A stretch of 50,965 nucleotides of DNA, from contig JAIRZU010000039.1 of the NCBI GenBank assembly GCA_031267075.1, positions 1 to 50,965 of the forward strand. The letters run 5' to 3'. Positions 42,703-50,773 of this stretch are shown here, one piece after another. Positions within the stretch are counted from its first letter, which is position 1. The number at the start of each line of letters is the position of its first letter. The position numbers and the translations under genes were made by a program. This DNA comes from Holosporales bacterium (lineage in GTDB: Bacteria > Pseudomonadota > Alphaproteobacteria > RUG11792). The notes under the pieces are model-generated. The model searched no databases. It saw only the letters and a program-made list of their open reading frames with translations, and had not been told where the DNA came from.

Positions 42703-43629
42703 TTATGAATGCGGCGCCATGAATGCTGCTACCTCATCTGCGAAGTTTGTTTCGGCTTTCTCAATGCCTTCCCCAAGAACGAACTTTACAAAGTCCACAA
42801 TCTTGACATCGCAGCCATGGTCCTTACCGAAAGCACCAACCGCGTCACTAACCTTCGCCTTTCCATCGATAACGAAGACTTGATCGAGCAGTACGGATTC
42901 TTCATAGAACTTCTTCACCCGGCCCTCTGCAATCTTCTCCGCTATCGCCTGTGGCTTCCCAGTTTCAATAGCCTGCGCGATTGCTATCTCCTTCTCTTTC
43001 GCGACCACCTCGCTTGGAACAGAGCCTTGACATAGGTAGCTTGGATTCGCAGCTGCTATGTGCATCGCTACCTTCCTACCAAACTCATCGATGGTATTCA
43101 CGTCGAGTTCCTGCGGGGCCTCCATAGCAACTAGCACCCCTATCTTCCCCATACCAGGACATATCGAGCTGTGTACGTACGTCGAGATAATGCCTCTATC
43201 AACATTAATCTTCTTAGACCTTCTGAACGTTAGGTTCTCGCCTACCAACGATATCAGCGAGTCAATCTCCTCCTTCACGGCCTTCCCATTTGATGTACGT
43301 GCATTCACGATATCATCGGTCGTAGTGGCGATGCTGACGATCTCCCTCACGAGCTCTTGGAATTTCTCATTCCTAGCAACGAAATCAGTTTCGGAGTTTA
43401 CCTCCACGATAGAGGCTGTTTTCCTATCACCTGAAACGGTTACTGCTACGAGCCCCTCGGCTGCCGCTCTGGATGATTTCTTTGCAGCGTCCATAAGTCC
43501 CTTCTTGCGGAGGTATTCCTCTGCTATGGTAATGTCACCATTATTCTCAAGGAGCGCCCTCTTGCAGTCCATCATACCTGCCCCTGTCTTGTCACGAAGC
43601 TGCTTTACCAACGCCGCACCGATTTCCAT
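42703..43629 (-). CDS. tsf: Translation elongation factor Ts
   Basis: EF-Ts regenerates EF-Tu-GTP. The N-terminal domain opens with the signature LVKQLRDKTGAGMMDCKRAL and AEEYLRKKGLMDAAKKSSR. The core contains VEVNSETDFVARNEKFQELV, the site of contact with EF-Tu, and VAMHIAAANPSYL. The C-terminus has the VLLDQVFVID segment. The length of 308 is typical. It is the first gene of tsf-pyrH; the 220 bases upstream are shared with the divergent response regulator and hold one CATGGGCGTAA box. Confidence 0.97.
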   Translation of the reverse strand: MEIGAALVKQLRDKTGAGMMDCKRALLENNGDITIAEEYLRKKGLMDAAKKSSRAAAEGLVAVTVSGDRKTASIVEVNSETDFVARNEKFQELVREIVSIATTTDDIVNARTSNGKAVKEEIDSLISLVGENLTFRRSKKINVDRGIISTYVHSSICPGMGKIGVLVAMEAPQELDVNTIDEFGRKVAMHIAAANPSYLCQGSVPSEVVAKEKEIAIAQAIETGKPQAIAEKIAEGRVKKFYEESVLLDQVFVIDGKAKVSDAVGAFGKDHGCDVKIVDFVKFVLGEGIEKAETNFADEVAAFMAPHS

Positions 43630-43751
43630 ATCTACCTCAATTTACGAATAATCCGGTACCGTGTCTGGTACCTATGGAAGAGTGTATGATAGCCGCTTCC
43701 CTCATGTCAACTGTGTTTGTGGCATCCCTCCATGTGGTACTGGCAAACCTA

Positions 43752-43776
43752 CACATGGGCGTAAAAATAGTTTGCA
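43752..43776 (+). promoter_or_regulatory. CATGGGCGTAA box upstream of the response regulator
   Basis: Full-length copy (ACATGGGCGTAAAAATAG then TTTGCAT), about 95 bases ahead of the regulator start. Similarity to the copy at 30481 extends 35 bases further. Confidence 0.6.
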
Positions 43777-43870
43777 TCCCAGGAAGGTACCATCCTACCA
43801 TGGATATATGGATTGAAAGCAACCTGATTACGGTGTACCATCTTGAGTGAAAACCAAGAAGCGCCACTCG

Positions 43871-44554
43871 ATGATGAAATCAGTCCTTATCGTAGACGAC
43901 GACAAAAGGCTTCTTCATCTTATCACATCCCTGCTGAAAGTCAATGGCTATAATGCAACTGGAGCGCAATCTGCGGCCGAAGCCAAGGAGCTGCTCAAAT
44001 CTGGAAACTTCGACGTTCTGATCGTCGACTGGATGATGCCGAATACGTCAGGCATAGAGTTTATAAAATCGATAAGAAGCTCGCAGTCTAGTGTAAACTC
44101 CATTCCAGCTATGATGCTAACTGCGCTTGGTGATGTTGATAGTAAGGTTACTGGCTTCGATGCCGGGTTCGACGATTACCTAACGAAGCCATTCGAGGAG
44201 AAAGAGCTGATCGCTAGGATAAATGCGATCATGGCGCGCTCACAGCATACTTGTAACGATACCCTAAAGCTGGGAGATTGCGAGTTCAACAAACAATCCG
44301 GAGAACTGCGCCGTGGGAAAACAAGGGTGTATCTGTCTACGGTGGAGATGACTCTGCTGCTTACTCTATGTCAAAAGCCAAACCATCCCTGCACAAGAGA
44401 GGAGCTTGTTAAGAGGCTGGCGTTTTGTGTTTCGGAAAGAACGATTGATGTTCAGATAGCGCGCCTCAGACAGAAGCTTGGTGATGATGCTAAAGAGCCG
44501 CTAATAATAAAAACAGTGCGCCACATTGGGTACTCCGTCTACATTCCAACCTGA
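43871..44554 (+). CDS. OmpR-type response regulator
   Basis: A two-component transcription factor. In the numbering from the GTG at 43847 the receiver domain has the acidic pair in LIVDDDK and the phospho-acceptor Asp61 (DVLIVDWMMP). The Thr in MLTALGD and Lys114 in DYLTKPFEEKEL are also present. A winged-helix domain follows (FNKQSGELRRGKTRVYLSTV, CTREELVKRL, ERTIDVQIARLRQKLGDD, TVRHIGYSV). I use the ATG at 43871. No histidine kinase gene is nearby, so the regulator is an orphan here. It may resemble the rickettsial PetR group, but I cannot decide this. Its own promoter region carries one of the seven boxes. Confidence 0.9.
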   Translation: MMKSVLIVDDDKRLLHLITSLLKVNGYNATGAQSAAEAKELLKSGNFDVLIVDWMMPNTSGIEFIKSIRSSQSSVNSIPAMMLTALGDVDSKVTGFDAGFDDYLTKPFEEKELIARINAIMARSQHTCNDTLKLGDCEFNKQSGELRRGKTRVYLSTVEMTLLLTLCQKPNHPCTREELVKRLAFCVSERTIDVQIARLRQKLGDDAKEPLIIKTVRHIGYSVYIPT

Positions 44555-44579
44555 AGGAGGTGGGAGATATCATTAATAG

Positions 44580-45902
44580 CTACTTCACAAAGAGAGTTAG
44601 GCGGCGTTCGATTTCTTCAATACCGAGTACAGAGAGGAGGTCGCTCATGTTCGGGCCGTGCTCGAATCCAGTTAGTGCTTTCCGGAGAGGCATATAGAGA
44701 GCCTTACCAGATACCCCAGACTCGCTTTGTACATCCTCTAGAAAGCGCGCACTACACGCTACATGTATGTGCTTGAGTGCGACTTTGAGCACTGCCGCTT
44801 CCGACTCTGTTGGCTCATAGTCCGGATCGTACCCCCTTGCAAGCACCTCATTCCATACGGCGAAATCGTTATATGTTTCGATATTATTTTTCGTGGCCTC
44901 GAAGATCTCCCTGGATGATACATACTGCTTGACGTCCTCATAGCGCTTCAATTGCAGAATCTTTTTGTTCAGCTTCACAACATCCTCAGCATCAAACTTT
45001 GGGGAGTTGGTGCCGAAGGCTGCAATATCGAAGTACTCCACTAGCTCGTCCATCGTCTGGAATGGCTTCACATTAATGGATGTCCCGAGAGTAGCTAGAA
45101 GGCAGGCAATCGCCATTGGGTCGATACCAGAGCTTCGGAAATCTCCTATACTCATTCCACCGAGGCGCTTGGAAAACTGTGAGCCATCCTTATTTACAAG
45201 CAGCGACAGGTGGGCAAACTTTACATCATACTGACCATTTGATACCGCATCAAACATCGCTATCTGAACGGCAGTATTTGTCACATGATCCTGCCCCCTG
45301 ATGATATGGGTGATCCCAGTATCTACATCATCTACGACGGAGGAGAAGGAGTAAAGGTATGTCCCATCCGCCTTTACAACGACGGGGTCACTGACATTTG
45401 CGAGGTCATACGAAACGTGGCCCAAAACGATATCATCCCACGATATGGTCTTATTCGGGAGTTTGAACCTCCAGTATGGCTTCACGCCATCCGCAGCAAA
45501 CTTCCTTATTTGATCGTCAGTAAGGGTTAGCGCTTCTCGATCATATACAGGGGGCCGGCCACCGGCTAGCGCCATGCGTCTCTTGTACTCGAGCTCCTCC
45601 TGCGACTCATAGCACTTATACAGGATGCCGCGCGACGCAAGATCATTTCTTATATCACCGTAGCGCGTCGTCCTCTCGGATTGCCTGAAAGTTTCATTGT
45701 ATGATATCTGGAGCCAAGCGAGATCACTGATGATAGCATCCTCATACTCCTTCGTTGAGCGCTCACTGTCTGTATCATCGATTCTGAATATGAACCTGCC
45801 GCCCATCTGCCTCGCAAAAAGATAATTTACAATCGCGATTCTGGCGTTCCCAACATGCATGAAGCCCGTCGGACTCGGAGCGAACCTAACCTTACAACTC
45901 AT
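44580..45902 (-). CDS. gltX: Glutamyl-tRNA synthetase
   Basis: Charges tRNA-Glu. The HIGH motif is in RFAPSPTGFMHVGNARIAIV (HVGNA), the second class I motif is FSKRLGG, and FRIDDTDSERS with LIRGQDHVTNT-like HIIRGQDHVTNTAVQ line the active site. The length of 440 is on the short side (E. coli 471). Alphaproteobacteria often keep two GltX paralogues, one of them misacylating tRNA-Gln for GatCAB; which type this is cannot be seen without a tree. The anticodon-binding end is present but abbreviated. Confidence 0.95.
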   Translation of the reverse strand: MSCKVRFAPSPTGFMHVGNARIAIVNYLFARQMGGRFIFRIDDTDSERSTKEYEDAIISDLAWLQISYNETFRQSERTTRYGDIRNDLASRGILYKCYESQEELEYKRRMALAGGRPPVYDREALTLTDDQIRKFAADGVKPYWRFKLPNKTISWDDIVLGHVSYDLANVSDPVVVKADGTYLYSFSSVVDDVDTGITHIIRGQDHVTNTAVQIAMFDAVSNGQYDVKFAHLSLLVNKDGSQFSKRLGGMSIGDFRSSGIDPMAIACLLATLGTSINVKPFQTMDELVEYFDIAAFGTNSPKFDAEDVVKLNKKILQLKRYEDVKQYVSSREIFEATKNNIETYNDFAVWNEVLARGYDPDYEPTESEAAVLKVALKHIHVACSARFLEDVQSESGVSGKALYMPLRKALTGFEHGPNMSDLLSVLGIEEIERRLTLFVK

Positions 45903-45961
45903 TGAATTCCCATGGAAGTGTACCTTTTCATTAGATCACTTGTCCCTTCTTTTTTCCACAA

Positions 45962-45978
45962 CAAATTACGCCCATGTG
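45962..45978 (-). promoter_or_regulatory. CATGGGCGTAA box upstream of gltX
   Basis: CACATGGGCGTAATTTG on the minus strand: the box with an internal AAATA missing, 60 bases ahead of the gltX start. Confidence 0.5.
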
Positions 45979-46055
45979 TGATGGTGGCGTTCTCCATCAA
46001 GCTGTGGTGCATTGTTGCTGAATATGGAGAGTGGATCAAGTTGAGCGATGAGGTT

Positions 46056-46448
46056 TCATTTATCTTTGTTTGAGAACTCTCCGAGATCCGCGACTTTCTT
46101 CATCAGACTCTCGATAGCATCGTTCCCATTCCCATCGATTGCAAGTCTCATATCATCGACTCACCTGCTCAGGCCTGTAACCGGATTGGTTAATGCGTCT
46201 TTGACTGTACCAACCTGCCCTACTAAACCGGTATCCTCAACATCTTCAGGTGTTCCCAATAAGACCACTTTGATGTTATCCAAAGCTCCTGCTAGCTCTG
46301 CACAATCAGTTTCTTGCTTCGTCGATTCGGTGCTCGAATGCTTATGTCCCCCTTTGTGCACTCCGCTTCTGTGCTCCGTGTCTCCTAGCAATAACTCTGA
46401 TTCTGAAGGTTTGGAAAGAGGTCTATTACAAGAACTTGCTGATTTCAT
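46056..46448 (-). pseudogene. Decayed fourth member of the phase-variable family, headed by a dispersed element
   Basis: The frame starts with repeat-element sequence (CNRPLSKPSESELLLGDT) and continues into VVLLGTPEDVEDTGLVGQV and NPVTGLSR, then an in-frame TGA at 46161. After it the same frame reads VDDMRLAIDGNGNDAIESL and stops at 46056. This is collinear with copy 2, where LLGSSGEEEDADIGLVGKV is followed by RIDDIRLAIDGNGN. So it is an internal coiled-coil piece of a copy 2-like gene, lacking signal peptide, AG tract and C-terminal domain, and carrying a nonsense codon. It overlaps the end of recO by 23 bases through the element. Confidence 0.7.
46296..46427 (-). repeat. Dispersed element between recO and the family remnant
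   Basis: Near full-length copy, AGACCTCTTTCCAAACCTTC at one end and CTGATTGTGCAGAG at the other. It begins directly at the recO TAA stop, which it partly provides (TAATAGACC). Confidence 0.8.
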
Positions 46449-47037
46449 CTCTGAGGGGGTTGTGGTATTCGGGGATGTGCGTTTTGATCTCCTCTCCAGT
46501 TACCTCTAGGGACACCGCGATATCAGCTGCTGATATACAGCTACCAATGCCACGGCTCCACAACTCGCCGAGCCTCTCTGAGTTACGTGTTTGTGGATTG
46601 ATCCCAAACCCAGTACCGGTGAGCAGAAGAAATTCAAAATACGCATATGCAGACAGAGCTTCCTGATTCGAGAAGCTCCGCAGGTTTCTGGCGATATCAT
46701 ATACGAGATCGAAGAGGCCTTCATGTGGGACGGCGAGAGGAATTACCTTCATCAGCAGAGAGCAAATCCCTTGACATACGAGAATGTGTGTGATAGAGTC
46801 CATGATGTGTATCCAGCTTTTCGCCTCACTCTGCAGCCTCCAAAATCCAAGTGATATTTCGTTGGAGGAGGAGTGGTCAACAACCACGATTGAGAAGACT
46901 GAGAAGCGAACGTACTTGGATATTCCGGCGAGTCCTAAACACCTCCCATGCGCCCTCGTGAAAATATCGATGATCCGATACTTATTAGCGTACCCATGAG
47001 CCGATAGGACAATCCCCTTATCTGACCATACATGCAT
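46426..47037 (-). CDS. recO: DNA repair protein RecO
   Basis: RecO helps RecR load RecA onto SSB-covered single strands in gap repair. The N-terminal OB-fold begins WSDKGIVLSAHGYANKYRII and includes IFTRAHGRCLGLAGISK. The helical domain has YAYFEFLLLTGTGFGINP, which corresponds to the conserved leucine-rich turn of RecO. With 203 residues it is shorter than E. coli RecO (242); the zinc-site cysteines present in many RecO proteins are not seen. The stop codon abuts a dispersed element. tdk lies 15 bases upstream on the same strand. Confidence 0.87.
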   Translation of the reverse strand: MHVWSDKGIVLSAHGYANKYRIIDIFTRAHGRCLGLAGISKYVRFSVFSIVVVDHSSSNEISLGFWRLQSEAKSWIHIMDSITHILVCQGICSLLMKVIPLAVPHEGLFDLVYDIARNLRSFSNQEALSAYAYFEFLLLTGTGFGINPQTRNSERLGELWSRGIGSCISAADIAVSLEVTGEEIKTHIPEYHNPLRDEISKFL

Positions 47038-47052
47038 GATCTGCGATTACGC

Positions 47053-47652
47053 TCACGACCTCCTCTTGCACTGTCCTGCGGTGTAATGCCTCCTGCAGAG
47101 AGATACGTACTTTTCATTACCACCAATATCAATCTGCTCTCCCGCCCTCAGGATATTTCCATTCGAATCAAACTTGGCATTCATAGTGGCTTTCTTCCCA
47201 CAGTGGCATATGGTCTTGATTTCGATCAGCTCATCCGCCCAGAGTAGCAGGTACAAGCTACCCTCGAATGGTTCTCCGAGGAAGTCAGATCTGAGGCCGT
47301 AGGCCAGCACTGGAATATTGAGATCATCGACTACCTTGCACAACTGTATCACCTGCTGCTTGGTAATGAACTGCGCCTCATCAATCATAACGCATGCCGT
47401 ATTTTCAGTGAGCCGCTTCGTGATATCAGCTAGCAAGTCAAGGCTTCTATCGAATGTAAGCGCCTCGGTTACAAGGCCGACTCTGGAAGCTATCTTTGAA
47501 TCCCCAAACCTGTTATCGAATTTGAAAGTGTACAGTAGTGTATCGAGGCCGCGCTCCCTGTAGTTGAAACTGCTCTGCAGCAGCTTCGTGGTCTTACCGG
47601 CATTCATCGCCGCATAATAAAAATACAACTTCGCCATACACGTGCTACACAA
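47053..47652 (-). CDS. tdk: Thymidine kinase
   Basis: Tdk phosphorylates thymidine to dTMP in nucleoside salvage. The 199-residue protein has the P-loop AAMNAGKTTKLL, VMIDEAQFI with the catalytic Glu, and VLAYGLRSDFLGEPFEGS. The structural zinc site is ICHCGKKATMNAKFD with a later CRRHY. The lasso loop is present. In an intracellular bacterium this fits use of host thymidine. I see no thyA or thyX in the window to compare. recO follows after 15 bases. Confidence 0.95.
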   Translation of the reverse strand: MCSTCMAKLYFYYAAMNAGKTTKLLQSSFNYRERGLDTLLYTFKFDNRFGDSKIASRVGLVTEALTFDRSLDLLADITKRLTENTACVMIDEAQFITKQQVIQLCKVVDDLNIPVLAYGLRSDFLGEPFEGSLYLLLWADELIEIKTICHCGKKATMNAKFDSNGNILRAGEQIDIGGNEKYVSLCRRHYTAGQCKRRS

Positions 47653-47723
47653 TCACAGCCACTAGATAAATGGATACCACACCTTCCTGCTTAGCGTCAA
47701 TCCTCCCTATTGGGCCAACAGCA

Positions 47724-47749
47724 GGAGGGATCTTTTGATCGATCCCTCC
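47724..47749 (-). terminator. Hairpin after the Pro/Gln-rich protein gene
   Basis: A perfect nine-base-pair stem (GGAGGGATC with GATCCCTCC) and an eight-base loop, just after the gene's stop at 47772 on the minus strand; weak T-content after it. Confidence 0.45.
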
Positions 47750-47771
47750 ATGTGCTCTTCCAATACGTTGG

Positions 47772-49928
47772 TTAGTCAACTACGTCGGTGGGGTCTGGGT
47801 TCAGCCCGGCTATCTCACGGACTATATCGGGTGCTATCACGCCTGGTACCTGGGCAAGGGCTAGTGATATTATGTCGTTCATCTCTGTCTCGGCTATATC
47901 GCGATCGTTGTTCAGGAGGTGTGCGGCCGTATGTTCGGGGTCGCCATTTTGGATGTCGCGCAGATACTGGACTAGTTGCGCCGCTTCTGCTCCTTCGATG
48001 GGGCGGCCCAGGGTCGTGGAGTGGGTGGCAGCAGCAGTTGGGTTCGTAGCGGGGAGTTGCAGTGCCGGAGCTGGCCGAGGTGGGGGCGGAGGTGGGGCTG
48101 GAGGGGTCGCGTTGCGAAGGTCATCGGCTAGTCGCATGAGAGGTTCTGGGTGCTGGTTCAGTCCGTGCGGTAGCGGCAACTGCAGGTATTGGTCGATTTG
48201 TTGCCGCGCTTGCACATTGGTGCTTCGAAGCATACCTAGCACTGCTTGTTCAGGTTCGTCGACACCCAGGTTTCCCAGCGCTTGGACCAGCTCTGTTACC
48301 CGTTCTCCCCCGATCCTGCGGCCTAGGGCCGGGGAGTTGACGGCAGTTGTTGCATGGTTCATGGTCGCGGGTTGCGTTGGTTGCGCGTGTCTAGGTGCGG
48401 CTGCTACTGTAGCAGTATGGGGTGGAGGAGTCCGTTGGGCTGGAGGAGGAGGAGTCCGTGGGGCTGGAGGGTTCGCGGTCGCTGGTTGTGGTGGCGGGGC
48501 GGCGCCTTCGTTCTGTGATCCACCACCCGCCTCCGCTCTTAATGTCCACGTGGTGTTGCCTCGTTGCGCGCTCCACTCCGTCTCCCCAGTCTGTTCCCAG
48601 TGCACCGTGGAATCATATCCATTTTGCCGAGCCAGCCAGTGAAACCCTGACGGTAGTCCCGGATAGTCGTTCTGTCCTGCGCTAGGCACCGGCGGGTTAG
48701 GGTTCGCGGGTCGTGGCGGGGGCTCTGGTCTGTCCTGTGGTTGTGCTGCAGCACGGCGGGTTGAGGCATTCTCGCGGAACTCTGTGCTTGCACCGTCATA
48801 GGTGGTAAAGTCACGGGGTGTCTGTGCTGGTCGCGACGATGATGCGACGTTCGCTCTTGCAGCCAGATGGCCGACTATGATCGGTGGCGCTGAGGCACGA
48901 AGTGGTGCCCTGCTCTCGTAACCGCGGATTCGGCCGGAAGCCTCGCTTAGACGAAGGTGTATTATCGTCTCGGCCTCATTATCTGGATTATCTACACCGA
49001 TGTCTCGTAACCACCCGGCCAGTTGGCCTAGCTCCTGCCAACCTACCGGACGGCCCAAGGCTTCGGAGTAGGTGCCCCCAGTACCAGTTTGGGGGGACGA
49101 CGGCTGTGGCTGTGGTCTATCTGGCATTGGTTGGGGGATTGGTGCCGGCACTGCTTGAGGTAGTGCAGGCGTCGCTGCAGTGCTGCTCATGTCTCCAGCT
49201 ATCGGGAGTAGGTAATTAGGTATTTGTAGGTTATGTGCTTGCAGCCTACTCACTAAGTACACGGCGTTTTGCTTCGCTGCTTCGGGAGTGCCGCTGCTTA
49301 TACCCATGATGAGTCCTTCGTTGTCTCCGGACGGATCTATCGCACGTGCTATCGCCAACAAGGAGGAACCTTGCTCACCAGTTAGTCGGGGCGCTGGAGT
49401 TGCGCTGAGAGAGGCATCTCCTATCGGTTGTCCTTGGGCTGCGAATTGCTGTGGAAAGCCTTGGCCTTGTACCGCGACTGGCTGCTGTCCTGGGAACCCG
49501 AATTGCGGCACAGGGTACATCGGAACTGGCTGCCCAGTGAACCCGAGTTGTGGCACGAATTGCTGCGGAAAGCCCTGGGGTGGCTGCCCGTAGCCTGGGA
49601 ATGGTTGCCCAGGGGACATCGGAACTGGCTGCACAGGCACCGCGAATGGCTGCTGCACAGGTACGAATTGCTGACCTGGTGGGGCAAAGCCATACGGTGA
49701 TTGTGAATACCAATACGGTACAGGACATCCTGAGGCTGGCTGTGGCTGCCCAGAGGACATCGGAACTGGCTGCACAGGTACGAATTGCTGCTGAAAGCCT
49801 TGGGGTGGCTGCCCAGTGAACCCGAATTGCGGCTGTCCAGGGGCCCCATGCATGGCATAGCAGTTTATGCTTGCAACCATGAGTGCTGCTATCAGGCCGG
49901 CTGAGAGCGTTCTTGCTTTAACTTTCAT
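47772..49928 (-). CDS. Large secreted Pro/Gln-rich protein with repeated helical modules
   Basis: Not recognised. A 718-residue protein with signal peptide MKVKARTLSAGLIAALMV (cut after NCYA), shared with the metalloprotease-like protein at 11.6 kb. Residues about 28-185 are low-complexity repeats built on QPPQGF, QQFVPVQPVPMSPGQP and QFGFPGQQP. Then come four helical modules of about 55 residues at about 190, 290, 535 and 640. Three of these open with LGRP[VI]/LGRRI and share a pattern like QLVQ-x-LRDLGVDxPExA, separated by Pro/Ala-rich linkers. The modules loosely resemble small helical binding domains such as UBA, but that is only an impression. The lack of membrane segments and the extended linkers suggest a secreted or surface protein working outside the cell. 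Confidence 0.75.
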   Translation of the reverse strand: MKVKARTLSAGLIAALMVASINCYAMHGAPGQPQFGFTGQPPQGFQQQFVPVQPVPMSSGQPQPASGCPVPYWYSQSPYGFAPPGQQFVPVQQPFAVPVQPVPMSPGQPFPGYGQPPQGFPQQFVPQLGFTGQPVPMYPVPQFGFPGQQPVAVQGQGFPQQFAAQGQPIGDASLSATPAPRLTGEQGSSLLAIARAIDPSGDNEGLIMGISSGTPEAAKQNAVYLVSRLQAHNLQIPNYLLPIAGDMSSTAATPALPQAVPAPIPQPMPDRPQPQPSSPQTGTGGTYSEALGRPVGWQELGQLAGWLRDIGVDNPDNEAETIIHLRLSEASGRIRGYESRAPLRASAPPIIVGHLAARANVASSSRPAQTPRDFTTYDGASTEFRENASTRRAAAQPQDRPEPPPRPANPNPPVPSAGQNDYPGLPSGFHWLARQNGYDSTVHWEQTGETEWSAQRGNTTWTLRAEAGGGSQNEGAAPPPQPATANPPAPRTPPPPAQRTPPPHTATVAAAPRHAQPTQPATMNHATTAVNSPALGRRIGGERVTELVQALGNLGVDEPEQAVLGMLRSTNVQARQQIDQYLQLPLPHGLNQHPEPLMRLADDLRNATPPAPPPPPPRPAPALQLPATNPTAAATHSTTLGRPIEGAEAAQLVQYLRDIQNGDPEHTAAHLLNNDRDIAETEMNDIISLALAQVPGVIAPDIVREIAGLNPDPTDVVD
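49400..49850 (-). repeat. Degenerate tandem repeats coding the Pro/Gln-rich segment
   Basis: Repeated DNA blocks such as GGAACTGGCTGCACAGG and ACGAATTGCTGC (plus strand) recur three or more times at uneven distances. The unit is about 60-100 bases and copies have diverged, so length changes by recombination are likely. Confidence 0.65.
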
Positions 49929-49964
49929 AATCGAAATAACCTATATTTTTTCGTCTTGCTGGGA

Positions 49965-49994
49965 ATATTACCAGCAACATGATGCACAAGTCAA
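49965..49994 (-). promoter_or_regulatory. Sigma70-type promoter of the Pro/Gln-rich protein gene
   Basis: On the minus strand TTGACT (49989-49994), an 18-base spacer and TAATAT (49965-49970). The promoter starts TTGACTTG as at 11562, and the leader after it shares CCCAG, an A-rich run and ATTATG with the metalloprotease gene. Confidence 0.65.
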
Positions 49995-49999
49995 CATGT

Positions 50000-50360
50000 A
50001 TAAGTCGTATCTTTAGCATGGGATTTATTTTAGGCAAAATGGAGTCGTTGCATAAGCCTCGCGATAGGCATACCTGTGGATTTAGCTCTCAATTTCCCTT
50101 CGTCTCTGAAAATCCCCCCCCCCAATATAAAGGCCGTACAGAGATATTTGAAGGCGTCCGAATGTTAATTGATCCCCCAAAACTGTACGTGCGATTTTCT
50201 GGAGAATTTATGCAACAACCCTATTGTTCAAATTCGATTTTATTACACTAGCCACGAATCCAAGTATAGCAAAACGAAAAAGCAATTTTAGCCGGCTTAC
50301 CATCAACCGGAACCCCCTCTCTCAGCGCGATTATTGTGATATAGAACCATATGTAAATAT
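50000..50360. other. Intergenic region with a C10 homopolymer, no supported gene
   Basis: 360 bases between two divergent transcription units. The notable item is a run of ten C at 50114-50123, about 120 bases upstream of the promoter of the Pro/Gln-rich gene. A 90-codon frame crosses the run, but its composition (no recognisable domain, no ribosome site) does not support a gene. Confidence 0.4.
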
Positions 50361-50368
50361 GCTAAAAT
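50360..50368 (+). promoter_or_regulatory. Extended -10 of the RNase P RNA gene
   Basis: TGC followed by TAAAAT, 12 bases before the first helix of the RNA. No good -35 at the usual distance, which is compatible with an extended -10 promoter. Confidence 0.5.
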
Positions 50369-50379
50369 AGGCGATGTGT

Positions 50380-50760
50380 GTGGCAATCGGTTGGTCGCTG
50401 TGAGCTTATGTTCATAGAGGAAAGTCCGGGCTTCATGTAAGCATGGTGCCGGATAACGTCCGGCGTCGGAGCGCGCGAGGTCTTCGATAGGGAAAGTGCA
50501 ACAGAAAGTATACCGCCTCTCGCGAGGTAAGGGTGAAATGGTGTAGGTAAGAGCTCACCGCATATGTGGTAACATGTATGGCACGGCAAACCCCACCTGA
50601 AGCAAGACCAAATAGGAAGGATACGAATGAGAATTCACGATGGCTTACGATCGGATCCTTCGGGTAGGTTGCTAGAGCTCATGGGTAACTATGAGCCAAG
50701 ATGAATGATCAACCAGAATGGGAATACCATTCGGACAGAACCCGGCTTATAGATTGCTAC
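50380..50760 (+). ncRNA. rnpB: RNase P RNA (type A)
   Basis: Catalytic RNA that trims the 5' leader of tRNA precursors. The conserved core is plain: GAGGAAAGTCCGGGC at 50417-50431, GTGCAACAGAAAGTATACCG near 50497, and ACAGAACCCGGCTTAT at 50735-50750. The outer helix P1 pairs GTGGCAATC at 50380-50388 with GATTGCTAC at 50752-50760. The length of about 380 is normal for type A. The ends are set by P1 and may be off by a few bases. Confidence 0.95.
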
Positions 50761-50773
50761 GCACAGTACTAAT

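Noticed and set aside
47788..48642. 284-codon plus-strand frame inside the Pro/Gln-rich gene
   Set aside because: A composition shadow of the repetitive, GC-rich coding sequence on the minus strand, which has a signal peptide and promoter.
49979..50251. 90-codon plus-strand frame upstream of rnpB
   Set aside because: It crosses the C10 run and the promoter of the opposite gene, has no domain, and reads like chance coding in AT-rich DNA.
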